From Cryptomeria japonica (taxonomy: Eukaryota > Streptophyta > Pinopsida > Cupressales > Cupressaceae): a stretch of DNA of 64,000 bases. The notes beneath the pieces were generated by a model. It had not been told where the DNA came from. It did not search any database and was given only the letters and a program-made list of their open reading frames with translations. This document shows positions 13,101-26,588 of the stretch, in pieces (positions within the stretch are counted from its first letter, which is position 1; each line of letters begins with the position of its first letter). Position numbers and translations under genes: made by a program. The stretch is from the NCBI RefSeq assembly GCF_030272615.1, contig NC_081412.1, forward strand, positions 540,472,335-540,536,334, in the 5' to 3' direction.

Positions 13101-16100
13101 AAATCATAAGAAGATAACACGAGCAATAAGTTGATAGACAGAATTCTATCTCAAAGATTTTATCTGAAAAGGTGTCCAACTAATTGTAATTCGTTTAAAG
13201 AAGATAAATCATTTTTTTTATAAATACATCTCAGAAGGACCAACCAAGTGAAGTCAAATGAAAAATTCACAGCATGAAAGTAACATAATGAATACAACTT
13301 GCCTTTGTTCTAACACCACGGTATTTGTATGTTACTTGTCATACTTGCATGCATAATTTATAACTACTACAAACAAACTAGAATAGAACAAACATTTTAA
13401 TCCATACAAACAATTTTTTAACACTTACTTGAGCACTGAGAAAGCGAAGAGCAGATATTTCTGCAAATGTAACCCCACCAATAAAAACAACCAAGACAAG
13501 TAAGCGCCGCCCATCTACAACTCCACTGTTGAAAAAGAGATGTTTTGTCACATAGATGATAGAAGAAATACCAATAGCCTCTAATCATTAAATCTTTATG
13601 TCAAATATGTGCTATCGATGGCCAAGGTAGATTGAACAATCAATATGATAGAGAAAACCAAGAAGACTTATGGTAGCATATAAAGCTAATTATACAAACT
13701 GGGAACAGATATTTCATATTTGAAAGCAAAACTATTTTTGAAATGGGATTCAAACTCTTTACAAACAAGAGACTGAATATAAAAATTATCAGAAATGTCT
13801 CCATATAAAAATATTATTCTACCAAACTATCAGTGTTTCTTCAAGTTTAAAAAACGGAACTTTCGAGATAATAAAAATTCCTGATTTTGAGGGTGGCAGG
13901 GACAGATATTAAAATAATTTATAAAAAATCATATTTGAATCTTTGAAATACGATAAATTAAAATAACTTATACAAACTAAAAGAAGCTCAAATTTTACAA
14001 ATGTAAACATTTATATATATCTACTTATATTATAAACAGGAACCAATTCAAAATTAAAAAGCTCTTGAGAACTTCTCTGCATTTGAAACAAAGTGACCAT
14101 AAATACGAGTATTTTCCTTGGTCCTTCAGTTCAACAGTTTCTAACTCCGTAGTCAAATTTCCCCATTTTTCATGAATATTTCAGCATTAGTTTGCCATTT
14201 TTTTCCTATTTAAAACCCAAGTAAATGAATTCCACTTACACTATGATGTTTATATTAGGATTCAACAACATAGTTTTTGAGTCAAACTCATTGACCCATA
14301 TGTCATGATTTGAGGTTCACACGAACCCATATCTCATGGGGATGAATGGTCCAAACTCCACTTAGCACTTGTTGTCGAGTAATTATGTCATATCGTAATT
14401 AGAATGTTAAGTGTGTTAAGGGTCAGTGGTTACCTGACAGTTGCCGGCAGTTGGCACAAGACAACCTGTACTGACACCTATATATATGTACTTGGGTTTC
14501 TATTTCAGGATATGGATATTGCTGAAGGAAAACTATGTGTTGAATGTACAGGCATTTTGGAATCAATGAATACAGACATATGAGTTCTTCTCACTTGCAT
14601 CTTTGTGTACTATTACATTTCCTATATCTCTGTATTGTTATGCACTGAATGCACACACACCCCTCGAGGGAAAAACATCTGGCATCGTTGCCAAGTTAAA
14701 CCTGGGAATGATGGGAGCATACTACATGGCACGACAATAATGGGACAACCATTGAGCGAGGGGACAAGTAGCAATCCCGAGGAAGAGAAAGAGGAGTTGT
14801 TCGAAGGAGAGAGGGCACTAACAAGGGACTTCACCTGCATCTTACAAGCATCAATCGAAACTTACGTATGAAGGGAAGCCATGGCGGAGGACATCCCTGA
14901 GAGCGCCGTGTGGAGTGCCCTTGGCATAAGTCCGGCGGTGAACCGGTTGATGAATAACTCGCCTAGCCTGTTGGCACAAGCATTTCTTGCCCTACAAATT
15001 CGCCGAGAGGAAACCTACTGTGAGAGCCGTCGGCAACAAATTTTACAACAATTCGAAGAGAGGAGTCAACGGGAGGAGGAGGAACGTGACGATAGCCACC
15101 GAAGAACCTTCCACTCGACCAGACATAGGAATTGATGCCCGTGACGCTAAACAAAAACAGAAATCGTGTACCGAAGAGACAAGAGGAAGACGGGCACGAG
15201 GCGACAAAGAGGGCAGTAAGGTTGAAGCAACAAGTCGAATGAAGGAGATGGCTGAGGAAAATTGCCGAGGAAGGAAGTGGAGGGAATGGTAATGATGGCT
15301 CCACTGGCGAGGGCCAAGTTTCTGTATTGATAGAAACCACTAGGAAGCGGTTGGGGGACCTTTCCCTCACGTTGGAGGAGATTGGCGACGAGAGTACACT
15401 AGAGTCGTACATGCCATTTAGAGGTGACGAGACTAGGAGAGAAACGAAGACCGAGATCGAGAACAAAGAAGTGGGAGATATCGGTGCGGCCGAAGGTGTC
15501 GAGAGGACACAAGGGCACGGTAGCAGAAGCAATCTATTTGGTTCAGGCTCATCAAACTCGAGAAGTCAAAGTAACCTGGTGGGACCCAACGTACCAAGTC
15601 GTGGAGGACCAATTTCTAGAGGGCCAGTTTCTGGGGTCGAGTTCTGGAGGGCAAATTGGGCCACAGCCAAGGAGCATAATGGCGAACAGGTAGAAGTTGC
15701 CTAAATTCACTAGAGACGGGAAGGAAGATCCTGTACGGTATTGTCGTGCATGTGAGACAATCTGGTCAGCCAATGGAGTGACCGACAAAGCTAAATGGCC
15801 GGTGCAGTTCCCCGCCATCCTATGCGGGGTAGCCATCGACTGGTACTCCGATACAAACAAGACAAAGGTAGGTACTTGGGACGAGTTACAAAAAGCCTTC
15901 GAGACGAAGTTTCGACTCCTTCAAGACGATAATGAAATCGCCGCCGAAATCTTGTGCACAAAGCAGGGGAAGAACGAGACAGTACGAGCATACAACCGGC
16001 AACTCAAAGAATTGCTTGGGAAGATGGATAATCAACCCACTGATGGATTGAAAAAGTGGTGGTTCATGAAAGGACAGAGATCCTCCCTCAAGGAGAAGAT

Positions 16101-19100
16101 GAAGATTGTCCCTCCTACCTCGTACGAGGACGCATACAACCAAGCCATGGACCTCGAGAGCGAAGGCAAGACCTCGAAGAAGAAGAAGGATAAATCATCG
16201 GGAGACGATGGTTCCTCTGGGAGAAGCAGTGACGAGGACTCAAGCAAGAAACTACACGCTCTACAGAAGGACATGCACAGGATGATGAGAGAATTCAAAG
16301 CAATGAAGGGGAGCAGCAGCAAGAACGAAGGGGACTTGTGGTGCACATATTGCAAGGAGGAAGGCCACACTAAGGGTATGTGCCCGAAGAAAGCTTTCTG
16401 TCACATTTGTCAAGTACTGGGACACTCCACCAAGGAGTGCCCATACAATATGAAAACAAGAAGCGCCCAAGTGCTTCTGACTCAAGAGCAACCTTCCACA
16501 GCTGCGGCAGCTGCTAACCCACAACAATCGGCCAATACCACAGCATCTTCCGACGGGTACAAAAACAATAGATGAGGAAAAATAACAACAATAGAATCCG
16601 CTGAGTGCAGTGTGATGCAAAAGGCCACCCGATGATCCAATGTTGAGCCTATAATGAATGGGGACACTATGCCCGTGATTGTCCCAAGGGAGACACCCCT
16701 CAGCACATGTGCCAGTGGTGCGGGCCAGGAGATCACGACGACGGGAGTTGCCCGAAGTCTAGAAAAAAATTGTTAACAATTGAAAAGTCCAATGAAAGGG
16801 AGACGCTCGCCATCACTAGTTCACAAACAAAGAAGGCTACCTATCTTGACCTCCGTACGGAGAAGGAATGAGTACGGGCAGCCAAGGCCAATATTGAGCA
16901 AGAAATGAGGAAGGAGCTCCGAGAAACCCCGACAAGTACATCTACTGAATCCAAACAAAACATCCTCCAACAAGTGTTGCAGACCGAGGTACCCATCAAA
17001 CTCTAGGACCTCCTCAACACCATGCCCAGATTAAGAGAAGCCATCACTAATGCCATAGAAGTGTCGATCCGTACAACAACACTTCACACAGAGGTGTCGG
17101 TCAGCCCCTCAATTGACCCCATGTTGTTGGCAGCGAACAACAGGAGACACCCAGCAATTGTGGAAATGGGGATATTGGGTACGATCCTCAGGGACACCAT
17201 CATAGACGGAGGATCCAGGGTGAATGTACTTCCCGAAGAGACTTGGCGGAAATTGGGCAAGCCAACACTATGGCCGCCGACCTTCAACCTAGTGGGTGTC
17301 GACCAACACGGTATCAAACCCATCGGGACACTCATGGCTCAACAGGTGACGATCGGCACTCAACCCTTCGTTCTCAACTTTGTGGCGATTCCCTTGAAGA
17401 AAGGGGCTATGACGCAATCCTTGGAAGAGGTTGGCTGATTAAAGCCAAAGTAAATGACAACTGGAAGCGAAACACACTGTCCATGGAGAAGGGGGATCGG
17501 AAATTCATCATTGACCTCCGGACACAGATGGTGAGTGAAGAAATGGCCTCTTCAGATTCGGACTCCGATGGGGATTCCGAGGTGGATGAGAACAAAAAGG
17601 AGCCGAACGATGAAGGTGTTCTGGAATTAGAAGACTGCTCTGAGGATGAGGTGGGCTCGTTGAATGGGTTATTCCACTGGCAAATAGAGGAGTATGAAGT
17701 CTTCCATCCTGCGTGCCACATGCTGCAAATTGAAGAGGAGCCAGCCGAGAAAGATGAGTTCCCGCCAGAATACAGGGAGTATAAGGAGGGAGACGCCAGA
17801 GTGAATGATGTTCCGACGTACGAGTTTGCAAAGGACAAACCAATGCGGTACGAAGACCCCACCCTAAAGGAGACGAACCTAGGAGATGCTGCCACCCCTT
17901 GAAATATCTAGGTGGGAGACAATTGGAACCCGATGCTGAAGGCGACAACCTTCAAAATCTTCATGGAATACAAGGACGTGTTCGCTTGGTCCTACAAAGA
18001 TCTGAAAGGAGTCCCGCCCAAACTGTGTGTCCATTGGATACCATTGGTCCCTGGTGCCCAGCTGGTATGGAAGAGGTTGTACTGCATGAATAAAAACTAA
18101 GCGGCCAAGGTGAACCAATAAATTGAACGGATGTTGGAGGCCGACATCATATTTCGGGTGGAGACAAATGAGTGGGTCTCGCTGATCGTGATCTCGCTGA
18201 AGGAGGCCAACCAGATCCGCATCTGCGTGGATTTTTGGTGCCTCAATACAGTCACCATCAAGGATCCGTTCCCTATACCTTTCACAGACAGCATCCTAGA
18301 GGAGGTGTCTAGCCATGAAATGTACTCATTTATGGACGGCTTCTCGAGATAAAATCAAATTTCGATAGCTGAGGACAAGTTAAAGATCACCTTTGTGGTG
18401 GAGGATCAAGTCTATGCGTACAACTGAATGTCGTTTGGTTTGTGCAATGCTCCAACAACATTTCAGAGGATAGTTCTTCACATCTTCGACAAAATGTCTA
18501 TGGGAAACTTTAAGGCCTTTTTGGATGACTAGTCTATTTTTAGTAGTGAAGACACTCACTTGGTGGCACTGCGGGCATGCATGGAGAGATGTTGGAGGAC
18601 CAGGCTTGCCTTGAATCCGAAGAAATGCAAATTTATGGTGCTGCGAGGGAAGTTGTTGGGCCACATTGTTTGTAAGGCTGGATTAAAAATTGACTCGGAT
18701 AAGGTACGGGTGATTGTGGAGATGGAGTCGCCCATTGATGTGATAGGAGTAAAGTCCTTCCTAGGACATATAGGATATTATCAAAAGTTCATTAAGAACT
18801 TTGCTCAACTTTCATTTCCATTGGACAAGCTGACAAGGAAGGGCGAACCGTACGTGTGGGGACCGACACAGGGGGAAACATTTGATGAACTCAAGAGGAG
18901 ACTGGTGGCCGCACCCATTCTGGCCTATCCAAACTGGGACCGAGAATTCCACGTACATGTGGATGCCTCGAACTATGCCGTTGGGGCTACGCTAGCATAG
19001 GAAGGAGGACATGGGTTGGACCACCCCATCTATTTTGCTAGTCGCTTGCTGTTGAAAGCCGGGAAGAGTTATAGTACCACCGTGAGGGAAGCCCTCGGAA

Positions 19101-22100
19101 TGGTCTATACTGTACAATTTTTTTGGCACTACTTGTTGGTAACACCTTTCACTTTTTATGTGGATCACCAGACATTGATGTATATGGTAAATAAACCCAT
19201 TATTCAAGGCAGAATACGTAGGTGGCTACTACTCCTTCAAGAGTTCACATTCACAATAATTGTACGGCCAGGCAAGAGCCATATGATTGCGGATTGTCCC
19301 GGATTAAGTTGAGAGAGCCATTGGAGGGAGTCAATGATGACTTTCCTGACACATCTGTTCCAAATTGCCACACTACCTTCATGGTATGCAAACATAGGGG
19401 AATACTTGTCCACTTCTCGGTTTCCAGCCGATATGTTACCAAGCGAGAGATGGAAGTTGGTCCTGAGAAGCAGGACATTCCAACTAATTAATGGGTTGTT
19501 GTACAAAATGGGACCCAACCAAATCCTCAGAAGGTGTGATGGAAGAAGAGATTTCGGGAGTGTTATGGGAAGCACACGAAGGGTCCGTAGGAGGCCATAT
19601 GGGTCGAGACACCAATGCACGCAAAGTACAGCTTGTCAGATAATGGTGGCCCACCCTGTATAATGATGCACGGGAATGGGTGGTGGGTTGTGACACTTGC
19701 CAGAGGGCAGGAAAACCATTGAAGCGAGACTTTATGCCCCTCAATCCACCCCATGCCCAGGAGTTGTTCGAACGTTGGGGTCTGGATTTCATTGGACCCT
19801 TGAAGGCCAGCAAAACCTGAAGATGTCGTTACATTGTGATGGCGACAAAATACTTCACTAAGTGGGCTGAGGCACGAGCATTGTCGGATAACTCAGCTTC
19901 GAGTACGGCTAAGTTCATCTATGAACAGATAATCACAAGGTAGGGCATTCCAATTCAACTGACGAGTGATCGCAGTGGGCACTTTGTGAACCATGCAGTC
20001 AAGCTGCTCACGACGAAATTCAAAATTTTTCATCCCTTGTCAAGCCCTTACTACCCAAGGGCCAATGGGCAGGCAAAGGCAACTAATAAAATATTGGTGT
20101 CTGTGATCTATAAGTCCTATGGAGTTGAACAGGAAGATTGGGAAGAGAAGTTGCAATCCGTACTGTGGGCATACCAGACCACCTACAAAGTCACAACAGG
20201 TCAGACACCCTTCCAGTTAATGTACGACCAATAGGTCATTGTGCCAACAGAGTTCATGGTTCCAAGTCTAAGGATATCAATTGAGAACCGGCGAGGAGAT
20301 ATGGAAACCCTGCGAGAGCGACTATACACGTTGGACAAGTTGGACAAACGAAGGATGATGGCCCAATGGGCCACCAAAGCCGCCCAACAACGATGAAAAT
20401 TTTGGCATGATAAGCATATTTAGCGCATGGAGTTCCATCTAGGACAATGGGTGCTGAAGTATAACGGGCGGAATGAGATCAAACCTGGAAAATTCAAAGT
20501 CAGATGGCTGGGGCCATATAAAATCCGCGAAGTAGCTAAGAATGGGGCGATTAAGTTGTCCACATTGGACGACCAACCAATAAAGGAGACGATAAATGGG
20601 TCAAAATTAAAAATCTACCACCGCAGGGAGCAACGGAATAACCCTGTTTGTCCGAAGGCGGGGCCTAGCTGGACAATTTGAAAAGGTAATTATTTTAGTG
20701 TTTTTTAGATAAAATAAAATAAATAAAAAATTAGAGAACTCACCATACGATCGAGAGATATTAAAAAAAACCATACAAATGAAAGAGAAAAACATTCTTA
20801 CGATCAAGTCATTAAAACCGTACGGACAAATTAAAACATTAAATCCATACATTGACAAAAGTAAGCACATTGAAATCCGTACGGCTACAGGAGAGGAACG
20901 TCGTATGGGCACATGTGACGAGGAGGCTATACGACCGCTGGATAAGGAGGACAACCTACGGCCGAAGGAGAGACAGAGGGTCGTATGGTGACATCGGCTA
21001 AAAATTCGTACGGTCGTCGGCATAGGCAAAGGGTTGTACGACCGCTGGAAAGAGAATTTTGTATGGTTGAGCAACAATTTTGTACACCGTATAGGGTGAA
21101 ACCCGTACACTGGAGGCAATCAGGATTTCCGTATGGACAAGGAGTTCGTACAAGAGGCAGGAGTTTTTAATCCATACATCACAAAAGGAATCGTGCATAG
21201 TGAAAATTCATACTTAAAACAACCAAATCCGTACAGGGCAATACACAACGTGGGAGACCGTACAAGGTGGCGCCATAGGTCAGGGAGTCCGTACATGACA
21301 AAGCCAGGAGCAAACTAAAGTCGCACAAGCTGTACGATAGAGAAACATAACGACATTTGAAAATTATTATGTGTGGCCGGCAATTCAAAGAATCATTTAA
21401 ATGGAATTAGGAAAACCAAGACTGGGGAAGCTGGACTGGCGAAAACGGTTGCAGCAGTTAGAGAAACCATCTAAGGCAGGAAAGATGGCGGAAGCAAGCG
21501 CAGCAGGCATGGACAAGGGCAAGCAAGTGTTGCAGTTTGGAGTAAAAGTTGCAGGGCCAACAAACATAGCAAAGGGCAAAAAGAAGACAATGCTGGTAAA
21601 AATCGCATCTGACACTAGATAATAATTTGATTAAGCAGTCTCTGAAGAAAGCATGGGTGCACTAGGCAATTCAAATGCCCATCTTTGCGATTAGGGACTT
21701 CGAGCCATGTCTGCGAATGATGGTGGCCACATACGACAACGCAACGAGGGCATCGACATTCTCTTATCAGCAGAGCACTGTGACCGTATCCTTTGCACCT
21801 AAGGATTTTGCCAGGGTCTTTAGCATACCAGCTGAGGGGAAGAAAGTAGACAAGAATGCCACTAAGATGTCGCCAGACAGGAAGGAGCAACTGCTACAAC
21901 TGATATGTCAAAGTGATCTCTCTGAACAGGAATGGGCAATGATTAAGGCAGCTAAGGGCAACGGATTGAAATAATCATACATTGTTTGCTAGATGTCATG
22001 ACGCTTTTCGCCTTGCTACCCGAAAAGAAGTAGAGAAAACCCCTGGTGCAGAGGAGAGTAGTGGTTGCGCGGTGTCTTTTGGGCACATGACGAGAGGTAT

Positions 22101-25100
22101 CTGTGGATTACCGACGGGTGGAGTGCAACCTGCGAGAGTGGGCCGACTAGTGTATGCACCAGCAGTATTGACTCCTGATGGAGGATTGACACCCCTTCCG
22201 GCTTCGAGGGTGACGGTGGGAGCAATACCAGTCATGCCCATTCCAGGATTTGGACACTTGAGACCCCGACCTCCATTGCCGACACCCTCTAGTGTTGCCA
22301 CAGCAGTTCAAACAGGGGATATACTAGTGGTTCAAGCATAGAATGTGGCAGAGGAAGCTCCAGCAATATCATTGGTTCACAGCGAACCTCCTTGCACTGA
22401 GTAGGTCGTACCGAGAGCTTGTACACACAGAGGTGACGATAGTGGAGGGCACGGTGACCGCAATGGCCACAGATGATGATGCCACCATGGATGAGTGGCT
22501 GGGTCACAATGAGATGCCTCCTATGCCACCACTGGGACCCCCGCTTGCCTCACCACATCCACGTCCTTTTCTCGAGATTGTGGACCTAGATGAGGGTAGT
22601 TCTCATCAGGAGGAGCAGCAAGAGTTGATGATGGACTTCTTGCAGGACACCGTTGGGTTTGGGGAGGAGACGAGAGAGATGCAGCAACAGATGAGGGCCA
22701 CTGTAGAGAGCCAGCCAGGGATAATGGAGATGTTTCTAGCAGAGATGGGAGCCAGTACGCAAAGGATGGCAACGGAGGTCGAGGCTAGTGCATGTAGATT
22801 GGCAACCTCTATTCAGGAGCAGGCTCTCGGGCAACCGGCGGTTGAGGGTCTCCTCGCCTTTGCCACAAGAGGGTGTGCTGAGGAGTTTGGGAGATGTTTT
22901 GAGGCCAGGGGTTGGCCTGCTGTGGAGACTCCGGAGATGTTGGCGGATTGGAGGTGTGAGGAGACAGTTGGGTCTAGTGGAGTACACTTGCTGCTACAAC
23001 GGGTAGAGCAAGCCTTCCGGGATGGGTACTACCAGCTCAGGCATACCCAGCATAGTGCATCTGCAGTAGAGACAGAGTGGGTGGCGACCATCACAGCTAG
23101 GGAGACGGCTGGCGACCGTCACTCGCCTGCACACGATGGAGATGGAGTTGGCACAGCAGAGGGCCCGAGCGACCAGTTTGGAGGAGGAGTTGGCTCGCGC
23201 CAAGGCAATATTGGCCCAAGAGACAACGGGGCGAGCACATAAGGTGGCAGACCGGACAGCCCTTGAGACCCGTCTCACATCTACCCTAGAGGAGTTGGAT
23301 GGAAAGCAGAAGGAGCTCCTGGAAGCAGTTTTTATGGTGAAAAAATCCAGGGAGTAGCAATTGGTAGCTGAGCGATATTTAAGGCATAGGACATAGCAGG
23401 TTCACCAGCTGAGGGAGCAACTAGCAGCAGCAGCACCGTCAACCCCTTCTTCATTAGGGACACCCTTTGTACCCCCTCAGCTTTGATTTTTCTTGTTTTG
23501 TCTTGGTGTCATTTCCCATTTTGTTTGTAAGTCGTCAGGTGACGACCTTTTTTGGGGGGGATGATGTTGTGGGGTAATTATATCATATCATAATTAGAAT
23601 GTTAAGTGTGTTAAGGGTCGGTGGTTACCTAACAGTTGCCACCAGTTGGCACCAGACAACCTGTACCGACACCTATATATATGTACTTAGGTTTCTATTT
23701 CAAGATATGGATATTGTTGAAGGAAAACTATGTGTTTAATGTACTAGCATTTTGGAACCAATGAACACAGACATATGAGTTCTTCTCACTTGCATCTTTG
23801 TGTACTGTTACATTTCCTATATCTTTGTACTATTATGCACTAAATGCACACACACCCCTTGGGGGCAAACAACACTCATTGCATCTAGATGATGCTCAAA
23901 GAGGTGAAGCATCTAGACTTCATGAGAGTCCATCCATTTCAGTACTACGCTAACTCAAACATGCTTTGCCATGGAGTTTCTCCCCCAAGATCAAGTGCAC
24001 TTAGCTTGCTACCTTGTGTGAAAAACCTTCAACAAGTGTTGTGCCTCATGAACGATTCATCATACAGACTGTGATGTCCCCATCCTTTAAATGATAAGCA
24101 AATTAGCAATAAAACATGTGTGATCAAGGGGTGGCAGACCTTGAACACTCCCAAGTAGTTAGTGAATAGATATAGACATTTTGTACATAAAAATTGGAAG
24201 TTCAAATAGTTAGTTTTGCATCAACACAGCCAGTGGCATTAGAATCGATATAAAGATCTTATCAAGGAAAATCGTCTTATTTATAAGACTTCCCAATTTT
24301 TCCATGCAGCATCTTCAAGTAAAAACATAGACAATAAGATGGAGTGTTGCCATAATAAGACCAAGTGATCAATTGCTACTCATACACCCACAGGATCAGA
24401 GTCTGAAGATTTCAAATCACCAAGCAGCAGATAGTAAACAATAAGTTTATTCCATGTATCAATGAACATTTGATTTCATGATCAGGATCTTGAAATAAAA
24501 TGATATCAAATGAGTTAATCTTGTTGGTCGCCAACCTTACCAACATGAAGATCATGATATAACCATAGATTACATCGAACCAGTATGGTCAAACTGATAA
24601 ACAGTAACTTCATATTCCAACATGTCCATAAGATGGCATTCCACACATCAATCATAAAGTTCCTTCCATTGATATTCTCAAGACAAGTATGATATAGACG
24701 AAATAGCCTCCAAGGAAGTATGAAAGTGATCAGCAAAACATAATATCAATATCATTGAGCAAATGAAATATTTGGCGGACAGTATGTAAAGAATGGTTAA
24801 TTCATTAGTTAAGTCTAAAGGGAAACAGTTATTCAATCAATCAAAGGGTGCAATGAAGAGTCTCACACTAAGGTTGTGATGAAGAGTCGCCACTCCTCCA
24901 TTTGATATTAATTAACATCGAAAGTCATGGCAAGATCATCATCAAACATTTCATATCCATTTGTAAATCGCTCAAGTTGAGCAGCAGCCTCATTGGCTTG
25001 GATGCATAAACAAAAGTTATATACATCAGAAACGGCACCATATAAAATTGCTATTACCTTCAGATATATCAAGCAAGCATTCAGACTGGAAGGTCTTATA

Positions 25101-26540
25101 GAATCACTATTATAATCAGGCATACCAGACAAGCATTCATACAAATTGGGAGGTCTTACCAGACCTAAACAAATTCATCCTTGCATATTGATAAAGCCAT
25201 ATCAGACACAGCAGTTTATAGTGATCGACTAATTAATAGTATATTGCCATTTCACAAGAAGAATATCAGATAAGCGATCGGGTTGATCAAAGGAGACCAT
25301 TTGCATATTTATGTAGTGTTATCAGGAGCAGCAGTACCCTTATACTACAACCTCATAAATCAGATAAGGATTAGTATATTTCAAAGATACCATTCATATA
25401 CATATATTGAGTCTATATTGGATCAATATATTGCTATCAATATAATCTCTCAATCTTGCATGGTCTAAGATTCATATAGAAAATTTAAGTCTTAATCGGA
25501 ATTAATCTTATACATCAGATTATATCACATTAATTGAAAAAAGAAACTATCATCATTATACAAGTCAGTTATCACTATGACTCTTGCATAATTTAAGGTA
25601 TTTAACTTTGTATTTGCAAAAGTTTAATAGAAAGAAATCTCTTGCAATTAAGATTATAAGTAAATTGTCCCAAAATCTTAAGAGATTAAATAAGGGGACA
25701 TTACACAGCCCCTTTAGCTCATCCATTGATAAGTAGGAAGTATTTTGCAGTATTCAAATTATGATATTTATATCAAGATTCAACTACATATTTTTTGAGT
25801 CAAACTCATTGACCCAAATCTCATTAGTGGTTCACACAAACCCCTCTCATGAGAATGGATGGTCCACTTAGCATTCATTGCATCTAAGTAGTGTTCACGA
25901 GCGTGAAGCATCAGGACTTCCTAGGAGGTCACCCATTCCAATACTACTCCAACTCAAGTATGCTTAACCAGAGTTCTCAGACTCGCCGAGACTTGCACAA
26001 GCTCGGTGAGTCATGTGTCAGGTCACCCTCGACTAGTCCCAAGGAACCAAACTTGGTCTTGACCAAGTCTAGGTGAGATTCACCGAGTCTAGGCAAGTCT
26101 CGTCACCTGGACTTGGCTAGACTCGGAAAAAAAAATTGTCGCAAAATTTCAATGCTTTTTTAGTTATGATATTGCCCCTAGAATATACATTAAATATAAC
26201 ATTTGACTACCAATCTTTGCCTTCAAGTCAGTCTCATTCTCTTCATCAAAACATTGACACGAAATACTTTAAGTTATATTTCATGCATATATTGGCAGGA
26301 TGTTTGAGAGTGGTTTCAGATCTCTAGGAGTTATAATGCAAATTCTAGGTTTTCGAAGATCTTATAAATTTTCAGACTTCAGCAGACTCCTATCAGCATT
26401 CTCTCGCTCTCTCTATCTCACTCACTTTATCTGTTCTAAACTCTAGACCTATCTCTCTCCCTATTACTCTTCCTCTATTCCCTCTCTCTACCTCTCTCTC
26501 TCTCTCTCTCACTCTCTCCTCTCTCCCCCAAGATCTCGAC

Positions 26541-26588
<48 letters not shown>

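Larger units (their letters stand above)
14370..23871 (+). mobile_element. Ty3/gypsy retrotransposon with post-pol accessory ORF (9.5 kb, decayed)
   Basis: Complete element: LTR 14370-14677 (308 bp), interior, LTR 23565-23871 (307 bp). Target duplication GCACT (14365-14369) versus ACACT (23872-23876). Order: gag, protease, RT, RNase H, integrase, motif-rich spacer, accessory ORF, PPT. The integrase follows RNase H, which is the gypsy order. My count of LTR differences is about 26, mostly transitions, so it is an old copy. Stops and frameshifts occur in all ORFs. It lies in the spacer of 5S-like monomer 1 within the 17-kb VPS33 intron. Confidence 0.93.
14250..24069 (-). repeat. 5S-rDNA-derived monomer 1 (split by the gypsy element 14370-23871)
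   Basis: Its spacer is at 14250-14369 and its 5S-like part at about 23885-24030, once the gypsy element is removed. The 5S-like part is strongly decayed (minus strand). It shares with monomers 2 and 3 the words GAGTCAAACTCATTGACCC, CATTGCATCTA and CCACTTAGCTTGCT. The distance from its GAGTCAAACTC word to that of monomer 2, after subtracting insertions, is about 370 bp. Confidence 0.6.

Noticed and set aside
17407..17948. Long minus-strand ORFs antisense to gypsy gag and pol
   Set aside because: Shadows of the plus-strand coding region, rich in Ser/Pro from codon complementarity.
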